A DNA stretch of 64,000 nt, taken from assembly GCA_903813345.2 (NCBI GenBank), contig CAIIXF020000007.1, positions 33,944,538-34,008,537 on the forward strand, given 5' to 3'. This DNA comes from Owenia fusiformis (taxonomy: Eukaryota; Annelida; Polychaeta; Sabellida; Oweniidae). Below are positions 1-10,928 of the stretch, piece by piece. The position numbers were made by a program, and so were the translations under genes. A model generated the notes under the pieces. That model saw only the letters and a list, made by a program, of their open reading frames with translations. It had not been told where the DNA came from and searched no databases. The first letter of the stretch is position 1. Every line of letters begins with the position of its first letter.

Positions 1-210
1 GTTAAACATATATGTGTTTTTGTAGCTTTAATGAATTGAAGGTTCTCAAGTCACTTTTTCTTACATCAAAAATGATCACCTGCTCTTTTCTGTTGTTGGG
101 CTCAACCTCAAGTAGCTGAATGGTGGGTGGTGTATGTGCCTTATCCGTGCTTTCTTCTGCCTTATTTCCAAGGTAGCTGTGTATGGATGTTTCTTTCTAT
201 ATGTATTTAG

Positions 211-3200
211 GCTCCAGGACAAGCCTTATAAGTACTAGGGTGATCCGAGGGTCAAGTAGTGCTCCAAACCTCATGGATGGATTTGATACTCCAGGCTTTA
301 ATATTACAGATTCACAGGGTATGGACTAGTCATTAGTCAGCTATGTTAATGTGTTTGGACTGCATTAATTAATAATTATCATGTCTGCTTCTGGTGTGGT
401 TGTCACTGATGCTGTAAAATGCAATATGTCAAAAGAAAAGAAATATTTAGTGCCAAAATCGTACCAAACAGTGTAGAAAATGAACCAAATTCATTGGTAA
501 CTGAAAGCCAACATGTTTTTCCTAAATTATCATGAGAATACTGTATAAACATATCAGCATTGAAATGGCACTGACTTGCAGTGTACAGCCAATCCAAATG
601 CAAACTTAAGTGCGGTCCTTTGTGATTTTTAGATTACCTCTTCTGTGGTGCAGAGGTTCCATAATACCCTTGGGAAGCTGAGACTGTCAGATTTAAGAAT
701 CTAAGTTCCATTTAAATTTTCTACTATATGCAAAATTAGGTATTAACCCTTTCATCACCAAGGGGTAAAATTAAGAAATCAATTGGGCCTTTTCAATCAA
801 AAAATGTTTTGGCAATTGATTTCTATCTTCACTCTTAAAGTCCATAACAAGAAAGTTTGTGGTCTAAGCAACACAACAGTATATAATTAGGATGTTTTAA
901 CTTTGTGGTTGTGTTTACATTTTCTCTTTGAAATTACCACCCAAATATCCATGAAAACAATTTGCAAGTTTCTAGTTTGCTTCATAATTTTTCATTGCAA
1001 TCTAATATTTTTAGGAGAAAATAAGTAATTTGTATTCTACATTTCTCGATACTTAACTAATTCGACATTAGGTTCATAATTGTTAACCTAAATATAATCC
1101 ATTCTGGCCATAGGGGTATTTATTTTCATAAAATTAATAAATGACCCCTTGTGGATGAAAGGGTTAATATCTATTTTTGCAATCACCAAAAATTCTAATG
1201 GCGGTCTGATTCTTAAAGCTGACACTCTCACTCTCTTTCCAATGGTATATTGGACCTTAGTGCAGATGAGGTCATTTATTTGAGCCTTACTTTGCACTAC
1301 TACATGTACTAGGTGATGGTTCCTAAAAATGTCATGAATTGTGATTTTTAATAAGGTATGTATGGGTATCTTATATTCTATAGCAATTGTCAGGTAACGT
1401 TCAGATAACTCAACATTTGATAACAAGCAAAGCAATAGTCTTGTGGCCACAGTATACTCAACAGAATATAAATTTCAAATAAACATGTGCTATAATGAGT
1501 TCAATAATCACAATTCATTATATTTTGCTAGATTTTAACGAGTGGGTTTAACAGAAGTTCATAAAGTTAGGAAATCCTGAATAGAAGAGAACATTGAAAT
1601 TTAGGAATTCTCAACTTTACAAAGCATCTGTTAAGTCCACCAAACTAGTATTGCTTTACTACTAGACCCTAGTTTTGATTACTTAAGCCTACCATTATAT
1701 TAAGCAGCTCAATACTTTCTAGTAGGATCGGTTATCATATTAATAATTACTAACTGTTTTCGAATGGTAAGACAAAATTGCTTCCATGATTGAGTGAAAT
1801 ATTTATTGTTAGAGATATAATGAAAGAACGATTTTCTATCCACGGACATTTCCTCTGAAGTTATTGTTTTCCCTGTATTGACCAATACTAATCAACATTC
1901 AATTGCATTTTTGTATTCTGCTTGCTGATTGGTTGAGAAAATGTTAGCATGGTTGGTTTGAATTGATTTATGACTGGACTGTGTGGGCAGCGAGGGCTCC
2001 TACTTTGTAAAAGTGTCTCATCTGTTCAGAGGTTACTTTTTAGCTAATCTTTGCACCCATGGTATAACTATAACTGTTTATCCATAAAATATATCTATTT
2101 CACATGCATTTCATGTTTTCAGCCCGATCGGGAAAACAGAAAGGAGGAGGGAAATTAGCGCAACAGATTTTGGACAGTCATATGTTGGATTTTGGCCATT
2201 TTCTGAGGATTTAAACAATTGCATATGTTAGGCAAATGCATTACCTCCAGGAAAATCACTTCTAGATATGATAAAATAATTTGGACTTTGAGATGCAAAC
2301 AACCCACCCACATGTTTTTTCTGAAATGTTTTCCTAATTTTGGACCCCTTCCATCCCTGCTTTTTATTAATTTTTCTTGCATCAATATGTTGCATTTTGA
2401 AACATAGTTAACCACTTTAAAGGAATAAGTGATTCCTTTTGGGGTTTTAAAGATACCCATTATGGGTGACCAAACTTAGCTGAAAGCAATGATTTTTCCT
2501 ATGGGAAAATAACATGGGAAATATTGTTTTCCACTTTATCTAAAAGGAATCATTTATTCCTTTTAAGGGATTAACTGTGTGTCAAAAAGCAAAATATTGA
2601 TGCAAGAAAAATTAAAAAAGCAAGGATGGAAGGGGTCCAAAATCAGGAAAACATTTCAGAAAAAACATGTGGGTGGGTTGTTTGCATCTACCCTGTCTCA
2701 AAGTCGAAATTATTTTATCATCTCTAGAAGTGATTTTCCTGGAGGTAATGCATTCGCCTAACATATGCACCTGTTTAAATCCCCATGAAATGGCCAAAAT
2801 CAAACATATGACTGTCCAAAATCTGTTGCGCTAACTTCCCTCCTCCTTTTCATTAATTTTGAGATTGATTTAGAGTTGATTGCAAATGTATCATTTTTCA
2901 GATTTGTGCCTCATAAAATAAGATCCAAAATGGCAGCATGATGTTTATTTTTTCATTTGCAACCAAAGTAACAGGGGTATAAGTGATTAGAATATTGGCA
3001 CTTTGCTAAGAAATTACATTTATTTCAAACTGGAAGTCATTAGTCTGATATTACTTGTGAAAGATTGGTGAATGAGAACACAGAATTAAATCCTGCATGC
3101 TCTTAGTACTGTAGTGTCATGTGAAAGGTCAGTCCACACTGATGGGGATTGAACCCACAACCCCTTGCTTTTTTATATTGCCATGCAAGAACAGCCATCA

Positions 3201-6200
3201 TCACTTTCACATGTGTTAAATTTTCTAAACACCTTTACACAGCAGTTTGGATATGAATTGATGAGAATGTCCACTAGCAATTCAATGGTACTTATAATCT
3301 CCCACCTTATAACTTCAAAAACGATGGTTTGGGTATATTGGATTTCAGTTCAATGCGCATTGGTACAATGTTTTCTGATACAATGTACATCTCATCGAAT
3401 AAGTGAATGCATTATGTGTTAAACTTTGTTTTTACATAGAGTCATAGACCAACCTTAGGTAATACTAATTAATAGTTCCTACATGTTCAAACAAGTATGC
3501 TTTTTACTCTTCACATACAAAGTTTTATGCTTCGTGTTAGCAACCATCCTCATATTCTGTTATATTCCATAACATATCACACTCCCTCATTCCCTCACTC
3601 ATGGCTATCTTATATTGTATATATATGCTGTAGTTATAAGCCCCAGCAAGCTTATATCCTGGATCTAAAGGTTACTAATATAGTATCTTGTTTTTCACGG
3701 CTAAATGTTTTAGCTTTTCATTTATTTGATGAATAAGGTTCTTGAATAAACCATCTTATCATACAATGAATGGATCCACTAATGGAATGTGTCTTTTGCT
3801 TATAGCGCTTGAATGAAACTGAATCTCTGGCACAATCGCTTGTATTTACTTGTTATCTGACAGTACATGTAGGTGCATTGTGTATGTGTGTATTTGCACT
3901 TTTTACTCCCATTATTATGCTTCATTGCAATACAGAATTCTATGTTGATGCAGAATACTCAATTTTAACTCATGATACAATAAGTCACTAGAAAGAAATG
4001 TACGCTACTATAATGTAATAGCATATTCAATTGAGTATCCCTAATTTCTTCAAACCTTTAAGTACCAAAAGTGTGATTATTTAGACAATGTGTGTCATTT
4101 TTTCATATTTTTCATATTTCAGCTCCTATGTGGGCTAATATTCCTGCAATCAGACCACTTGAGACACTACACAATGCCTTGACATTGAGGCAAATTGAGG
4201 AGTTCTTCCAGCGAATGACCAACCGGACCCCAGGATCAAGCACACCCCGACAACCATCCACTCCAGGTTCTTACTATAATCCTAAGACAGTATCTAGTCC
4301 AGGTTCTATGGCCATGCATGTCCCTGTTCAAGGTAATACAGTATCTAGGCTTTGTGGCCATGCATGTCCCTGTTAAAGGTAATACAGTATCTACGCTTTA
4401 TGGGCATGCATGTCCCTGCTAAAGGTAATACAATATCTAGACTTTATGCCCATGCATGTCCCTGTACAAGGTAATACAGTATCTAGGCTTTATGGGCATG
4501 CATGTCCCTGCTAAAGGTAATACAATATCTAGACTTTATGGCCATGCATGTCCCTGTTCAAGGTAATACGTATCTAGGCTTTATGGCCATGCATGTCCCT
4601 GTTCAAGGTAATACAGTATCCAGACTTTATGGCCATGCATGTCCCTGTTCAAGGTAATACATTATCTAGACTTTATGGTCATGCATGTCCCTGCTAAAGG
4701 TAATACAATATCTAGACTTTATGGCCATGCATGTCCCTGTTCAAGGTAATACGTATCTAGGCTTTATGGCCATGCATGTCCCTGTTCAAGGTAATACAGT
4801 ATCCAGACTTTATGGCCATGCATGTCCCTGTTCAAGGTAATACATTATCTAGACTTTATGGCCATGCATGTCCCTGCTAAAGGTAATACAATATCTAGAC
4901 TTTATGCCCATGCATGTCCCTGTACAAGGTAATACAGTATCTAGGCTTTATGGGCATGCATGTCCCTGTTCAAGGTAATACTCATCTAGGCTTTGTGGCC
5001 ATGCATGTCCCTGTAAAAGGTAATGCAGTATCTAGGCTTTATGGCCATGCATGTCCCTGTTCAAGGTAATACAGTATCTAGGCTTCGTGGCCATGCATGT
5101 CCCTGTTCAAGGTAATGCAGTATCTAGGCTTTATGGCCATGCATGTCCCTGTTCAAGGTAATGCAGTATCTAGGCTTTATGGCCATGCATGTCCCTATTC
5201 AAGGTAATGCAGTATCTAGGCTTTATGGCCATGCATGTCCCTATTCAAGGTAATACAGTATGTAGACTTCATGGCCATACATGTCCCTGTTCAAGGTAAT
5301 ACAATATCTATCATAAATATACAATAAATCCTGCAGTCCAATATTGTCCTGCATACTGTATGTATGTCCAGTATGTTCCTGCTTAGTATGACTAACGGTA
5401 TCCCTGCTCCTTATACTAGTGCAGTAGTTCTCTGTCCTTGACTGGCCTAGTTCAAGGTAAGAGATTAATGTATTTGGTCTACAGCCATGCTATGCTTACA
5501 TCACCCTTGTTTAGGTAAGACATTATATGGTAAGCTCTGTGACAGTGCATGTTTTAGCCCATTGCCATACATTGTCCCTGTTTAGGTTAGATATTATATG
5601 CTATGTGACAATGCATGTTAACCCCGTTCAAGGTAAGTCTCATACCACTAATCAAGAAACTGCCAGTTGTACCCCATGCAAGATATAGTGGTAATCGTGT
5701 TGAAGACGAGATAAAGAAACATTATCAATACTCATCAAGAAATGGACAATTTTGCACAGGATGAGTACATGAATGTTTTTTCTCATATAACTGTATAATC
5801 CTATATTTTCACCTTTTTATTGACAAAACTAAGTAAAACTTGATGTAAAACAGCTTCAGATTAATGGAACCCCAACTTTCCATTGTTATGACATCACAAC
5901 ATATATTGTAGAAAATGCATGGATATGCATGGTAACAAAGCTCCATTGTTATGACATCACACTTATATCTGTGAAAAAAGCATTGATACTCAATCATACC
6001 ATACTCAGTGAAAACAACAGTTCGCTATGTAATATTGTTTTCATAAAAATATTACCATCATTATAACTAAAGTTAAAGAGGACATTTAAATCTACAAAAC
6101 GTAAAAATATGAAAATCTTTGGCGACATTGATAACGTTGAAATATGCAGATGAAGTTGGTTCTCCAAACTGAAAATCTTCCTTTTAGATATGTTGAGCTT

Positions 6201-6951
6201 ATCCTTCGTATCATTTTTCGCTGTGGTTCCTCGAAAAATATCATATAGACAATTGTAAATTTTTGTAAGGTTTTGGACGAACGGGAGACGGACAATTGGG
6301 ATTTGAACCATTGAGATTCAGAGAATTGGGATTCAGACGATTGGGATTCAGAAGTTTTGGATTTGGACCAATGGGATTTTGTCCAACAGGATTTGGACTA
6401 TAGGGGTTTCGGACCAATGATGTGTCCTCGCTTTGACATGTTTGATATTCTTTCTATATCTCATCTTCAACTAAAAAACAATATCAAAGCTTATCAAGAC
6501 TTAAAATTGATTTATTTGCAAGAACCTCTAAATTCATATTCTAGAGCCTGTTGTTCTTTGTGTAGCACTAGAAATAAAGAATATGCTATAACATTGGAAG
6601 CATCATCTGTGTGTCATTGTTTGATCATTAGATCAGTAGAAAGGTCCAATAAGTATGTGAGTAAAAATGAATCTAACCATTGAAATAATGGATACATAAT
6701 GATTTGTAATTCACCCCTGCTTATATGTTATTTGAGTAATGAGTAAATTTTTTCCTTGTCTTTCAGCTAATGTGTATAGTGTGCCATCTAGCACCTGTTC
6801 AAGCAGTGGCCCCTCTTCCCCCACAGCCGCCTCAAACCCTGATGACATCATGCTCAAACTGAAAGAACTTATTAAAGCAGAAAAAAGTAAAGTTCCTGAG
6901 ACTAATAAAGATGGAGCTGAATCAGATACTCTAGAATCACCACGGACTTGA
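211..6951 (+). CDS. C-terminal exons of a PPIP5K-like (VIP1-type) inositol pyrophosphate kinase gene, 5' end outside window
   Basis: Three exons join in phase: 211-318, 4123-4332 and 6767-6951 (stop TGA 6949-6951), each with AG/GT borders and phase-1 junctions. The visible 125 or so residues are the non-catalytic tail. Exon one gives a Ser-rich stretch with SSAPNLMDGF, exon two gives IPAIRPLETLHNAL followed by a Gln/Glu/Phe-rich helix and a Pro/Ser/Thr-rich tail, and exon three gives a Ser/Pro-rich segment and a Lys-rich helix ending SPRT. The PLETLHNALxLxQ block is what I remember from the tails of animal PPIP5K kinases, which phosphorylate IP6 and IP7 in the cytosol. The catalytic ATP-grasp and phosphatase-like domains would lie upstream of the window and are not seen, so the name is a motif-based inference. 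The last intron carries a 46-bp minisatellite seeded by the exon-two end. Confidence 0.6.
598..1310. mobile_element. Diverged foldback (inverted-repeat) element
   Basis: The left half carries TATTAACCCTTTCATC followed by AAGGGGT near 752-777, and the right half carries ACCCCTTGTGGATG and AAAGGGTTAATA near 1144-1172, in inverted order. Further out, AGATTTAAGAATC (about 690) pairs with GATTCTTAAAGCTGA (about 1209), and the outermost parts still match weakly. The arms are several hundred bases long, imperfect, with no coding content. This fits an old non-autonomous foldback or MITE; the limits are approximate. Confidence 0.5.
2140..2850. mobile_element. Foldback element with about 300-bp inverted arms
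   Basis: The left arm (about 2140-2440) starts AAAGGAGGAGGGAAATTAGC. The right arm (about 2543-2850) ends with the complement, GCTAACTTCCCTCCTCCTTT. Matching blocks along the arms include GCAACAGATTTTGGACAGTC with its complement near 2810-2829, and CAACCCACCCACATG with CATGTGGGTGGGTTG. About 100 bp of loop separates the arms. No protein is encoded, and open frames in the arms are mirror images of one another. The element sits in an intron and would form a long RNA hairpin in the pre-mRNA. Confidence 0.8.
4287..5310 (+). repeat. 46-bp minisatellite made of copies of an exon end plus splice donor
   Basis: About 21 tandem copies of a roughly 46-bp unit run from the end of the middle PPIP5K-like exon into the intron. 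The unit contains CATGTCCCTGTTCAAG followed directly by GTAATA, the same sequence that forms the functional exon/intron boundary at 4332/4333. The first unit is part of the coding exon; the others are intronic variants differing by a few bases (GTTCAAG, GCTAAAG, GTACAAG, GTTAAAG). Degenerate half-units trail on to about 5640. Confidence 0.9.
5860..5965. repeat. Short direct duplication
   Basis: The segment CCATTGTTATGACATCACA occurs at about 5879 and again at about 5942, about 63 bp apart, with partly matching flanks. A local two-copy duplication in the last intron of the PPIP5K-like gene. Confidence 0.6.
6285..6425. repeat. Degenerate 15-bp tandem repeat
   Basis: About nine units follow the pattern ATTGGGATTCAGACG, with variants such as TTTTGGATTTGGACC and AATGGGATTTTGTCC. 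The 15-bp period keeps a frame open on the + strand, but nothing else suggests coding. Confidence 0.75.
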
Positions 6952-9570
6952 GCTTTGTTCCTTGACTTTAACAATTACATGTACCTATTTAAAATATATG
7001 AATGAATGGTCTCAGAAAGGTCAATGTATACTCCTCACAGGGAGAACTTGAGTGTCTATAGGGTGATAAAAATCATTTAGAAAAATCACTGCATGATCAG
7101 ACAAACTTCCCATGCTAATACAATAGCCTCATCATATTAACAATACTTCACTAGACTTACAGGTCCTGCTTTTCAGGAGAAAATAATCCCTTACTCATGC
7201 CTGATGTATTATTGCATGGTTATATTTCATTAACTTAGGCAAGTGAAGTGAGCGAGATATGCCGTATATTGGTTCAACTTTGATTGCATTCTAGGGGACC
7301 AGCTCAATATGTCCAAAAAAGATAATTCAAATTTGATTTTGACCATTCATTGATTTTTGGAAATTGCTTTACTTTAAAATTAAATGTACAATATACTGGA
7401 TAAGGGTTATGTACTTGGAGGTTTAGAGGATACAGAGTTTATCTCATAAGAAATCTGTGTATCTCCTGAGGGGCTGCCGGAAATGAGGATGATATACATG
7501 TTTCCTGAGGGATAAAACCTACATCCAAAACCGACTGTAGATAACAGGTGTTTTCCATACCTATTGTGGTTCTATGTACATTCTACTTTGTTAGGTTCTA
7601 GAATTCAAAAACATACTTAAGGTACAGAGTCTTAAAAAGGTTGTTCATGTTTGTGAGATCTGATATCAAGATTTAAAACATACAATGTACAACATAACTT
7701 CAAAATATACCTTTATTGAGTTCGTTTTTCAGGAGTGGGACAGGGATGAATACAGCCTGTATCCATCCCAGTCCTTGGCCTTGGATATCGCTTCTTAGAT
7801 ACACAATATATTCCCCCTCAGTGTGTACCTAGAACCTCAGTAGGTATGGAATACAACAATATAATAGCATTTACCCCTTATAACGAGCATTATTGATTAT
7901 CGTTTGTGGGCTTATGTTGTGATATTGTTGATCTTTGTCCTTTAAGACTTTTCATTCTGAAAGACACTTGGCTTGAGAGAAATTGTAATGTAAAAGATGA
8001 AATCATGAGGCAATCATGAGGCAACATATAAATTGTACTTGCTCAAATAACACAATTGTGGTGCTAATCGCTGAACAAGATAGACATACATGTACATTAC
8101 ATAATATAAGCAATGACAAATTATTGATTCATTTATTGTTGATCAGTTTTACATTGCAAAAATGATTGTATTTGTATACACAAGGCCTAGTAAGTATTTA
8201 TACGTACAGAGTGGGCAATAGAAAATGGGACACTTTGTTAATACAGTCATGTTCGAATTAGATATAATATCATCACAGTGATTATGTGACTTATCTTCAA
8301 TGTTGTAGAAATTGTGATGGTTTTCTTGCTTCAAATTGACCAATTTTTTTTTTTTAATCATCTACAAGTTATCAGAAGTTCAAATCTGACCATAGATTTG
8401 ACCTTCAATAACCTTCTCAAGGTCAAAAAGGTCATTTTTAAACTTGCTTCAGGAATTCAAATCTGGCTTAACATTGAAACAATATTGTGAGAAACTAGTT
8501 GGTGACATTTTGTCATGTTAATGCTTTGTTGATTGTGATCTCAAAATTCATAAAAACAGATATTACAATCTAAAAATGAAGAAATTCATGAAAAGTATGT
8601 CATTAGACATGTCTGCCTCTATCTGTGATACTTGCTCTCAGTTTCAGAAAGTCAATATGTGCATTATGTATGCCTTCCTGAAACGTTTGCTACCATTCAT
8701 GAGTCATCATACCTTAGATCAATTTTTGCATAGAAACCCCAATTTCCAAGCGTTTTTGGAACAATTCATACAAAATGCCGTTAAACGTTAGTTTCTGAAA
8801 TAAAAAGTTAAATGTTTTCACAATTTTATTAACATATAAAGGAGATTGTCTAGGCAACAAATAATAATGATAATGATTTATTACAAAAAGAGTTTGTTCT
8901 GTACAAGTTAATCCTTTCCAAACATAATCTGGTTACAACTCATAGCTTGCCCATAGCCAGCTTTTACCAGGAGGGGGAGCTTTTTTCCAGGGGGGAGCCC
9001 GGGAGCTTTCTCACAATTTTGGCTCAAAATCATGTGAAAAATTCTCAGAATGGTGAAAAACTGCATGATTTTGAAAGAATTTCTGGCCAGGGGGGAGCTT
9101 CCGCTCCCCCAGCTCCCCCTCTGACTACAGGCCTGCATAGTGTGGGTACAGGGACATTATAATAGTACTACCAAAGGTTTATTTTGAGCCGAATACTGAT
9201 TTTAATTGTCTCTCTTTGAAGAAGGAGGTGGAGTAATGTAAAAAGCCCTTACATAAAATTGCAATAATCTGAAACAAGTTCAGGCCTTTCTTTCAGTATA
9301 AAGCGAGTATAAGCCTCCTTACCCGAGCGTTCAAAATAAGTTTGCAGATATGTAATCTTATATTCTTTAAAGTTCTAACCCGAGACTTGCCCCATTTTAA
9401 AAGATCTGCAGAATTCTATGCTTATACTAATTGTCGAGAATATGATGTCAATCCTCATTGAAATTACTGGGATGGATTTTGTCGCTCACCAGTCATCGCC
9501 TTTCAAAGGGGAATCTGCATTAAACTGTTTGAAAATGAATTTGATTTTAATTGTACCTATTTTCATCAGA
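6952..9570. other. 3' flank of the PPIP5K-like gene, no supported gene
   Basis: This stretch probably starts with the 3' UTR. It contains a short hairpin near 7742-7769 and a dispersed repeat at about 8340-8530 (AAGTTCAAATCTGACC followed by CTCAAGGTCAAAAAGG) that recurs near 12180-12420. A 71-codon open frame at 8576-8791 has an AATAAA soon after it but no recognisable motif or promoter. I do not call it a gene. Confidence 0.5.
8940..9135. mobile_element. GC-rich fragment with inverted GGGGAGCT motifs
   Basis: Motifs GGAGGGGGAGCTT and CCAGGGGGGAGC on the left face GCTCCCCCAGCTCCCCCTC on the right, around a Phe/Lys-codon-like AT-rich core. It is sharply more GC-rich than its surroundings and looks like a small transposon relic. 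Similar G-run elements occur near 26080 and 63690-63980. Confidence 0.4.
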
Positions 9571-9574
9571 TTGT

Positions 9575-10200
9575 CGGGTGGGCGGCGTCTCACTTTTCTT
9601 GTCATCGCGATTCCAGGAAAATCAATTAACGGATTTACTTTAAAGTTTCATAAATGTTACATGGTAAGACGTTCTAGAGCTGATTAACTTTTTGGTGGCC
9701 ATCTTGCATTCTAGCGGCCATTTTGGAAGTTTTTTAGATAAATTTCGTCATCGCGATTCCAGGAAAACCACTGACAGATTGACATCAAATTTTCATAAAT
9801 GTAACATGGTAAGACGTTAGAGCTGATTAACTTTTAGGTGCCAATATTGCATTCTGGCGGCCATCTTGGAAGGTTTTAAATAGATCTTGTTTTCGAGAGT
9901 CATTCCAGGAAAATCACAGATTTACTCCTTTTCACACATGTTACATGGTAAGAAGTTCTAGAGCTGTTTAACTTTTCGGTGGCCATCTTGCATTCTGGCG
10001 GCCTTTTTGAAAGCTTCTTTTAGATAAATCTTGTCATCCAGATTCCAGGAAAACCACTAAACGGAGTTACTTCAAATTTTTACACATGTTAAAGGGTAAA
10101 AAGTTCTAGAGCGGATTAACTTTTCAGTGGCCATCTTGCATTCTGGCAGCCAAGTTTTTAGATAAATCTTGTCATCACGATTCCAGGAAAACCATGATTA
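9575..10200. repeat. Tandem repeat with about 140-bp period, 4-5 copies
   Basis: The phrase ATTCCAGGAAAA recurs at about 9611, 9757, 9900, 10041 and 10180. Each copy continues with ACATGGTAAGA, a GTTCTAGAGCTGATTAACTT-like stretch and TGGCCATCTTGCATTCTGGC. The units differ by substitutions and short gaps, so this is an old array. Confidence 0.85.
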
Positions 10201-10344
10201 CCATGTGCCTTGTTCTGCTTTAGTTTATTGGGCACGTGCCAAGTTTGTTTCTTAACGAAATTACAAATTTCGAAACTTTGGTCGATTTTTAAAGCTTATC
10301 GCAGGTTTCGAACTGATGACGGGTCTTACATACGTATATTATTG

Positions 10345-10632
10345 TGAACAAATTGCATAAAGATAATGAAACATAAAGATAATGAAACAACTCTGATATT
10401 TGCTACTGTACGATTATTATTTATTGTGAACAAATTGCATAAAGATAATGAAACAACTCTGATATTTGCTACTGTACGATTATTATTTATTGTGAACAAA
10501 TTGCATAAAGATAATGAAACAACTCTGATATTTGCTACTGTACGATTATTATTTATTGTGAACAAATTGCATAAAGATAATGAAACAACTCTGATATTTG
10601 CTACTGTACGATTATTATTTATTTTGAACAAT
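10345..10632. repeat. 66-bp minisatellite, four near-identical copies
   Basis: A 66-bp unit containing CATAAAGATAATGAAACAAC and GCTACTGTACGATTATTATT is repeated four times with almost no differences. Because 66 is a multiple of three, frames stay open on both strands (for example 10366-10635 + and 10326-10631 -), giving spurious 22-residue-periodic proteins. The near-identity implies recent expansion. Confidence 0.9.
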
Positions 10633-10928
10633 TGAAGATTACCAAGAAAACGAACATTTACTTCTCTGACTGATATGATTTAATAAATACATCCCTATTT
10701 TTCAGATATTTGTTACTTGATTTTTAGTAAAGTGGGGTATATGGGATAATTCCAAGACTACTTACTGTTCAACATAATGAGACACATATCCTAATAATGA
10801 TTACTATAAACTATATTTCACAAACATTTTTGAAGTGTACGCTACGTCAGGTCATAGCCTTTGGATGAAAGTGATGCCTCCATTGTGAACAATATCTAAA
10901 TTTATCAGGCTAATGTATAAGTCTTCTA

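Larger units (their letters stand above)
319..4122. other. Long intron of the PPIP5K-like gene
   Basis: No coding exon is supported between the two exons. The stretch holds two foldback elements (about 598-1310 and 2140-2850) and otherwise AT-rich unique-looking DNA. Short open frames such as 3165-3422 and 3497-3736 lack splice logic or recognisable motifs. Confidence 0.6.

Noticed and set aside
1088..1450. 120-codon minus-strand frame
   Set aside because: It overlaps the arm of a foldback element and has no recognisable protein motif.
4287..5310. CRISPR-like regular array
   Set aside because: The 46-bp units follow one another without spacers and derive from an exon/intron boundary.
8576..8791. 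71-codon + strand frame followed by AATAAA
   Set aside because: No domain, no upstream promoter or splice evidence, and it borders dispersed repeats. Possible but unsupported.
10326..10635. Open frames on both strands with 22-residue repeats
   Set aside because: They arise from a 66-bp tandem repeat whose length is a multiple of three.
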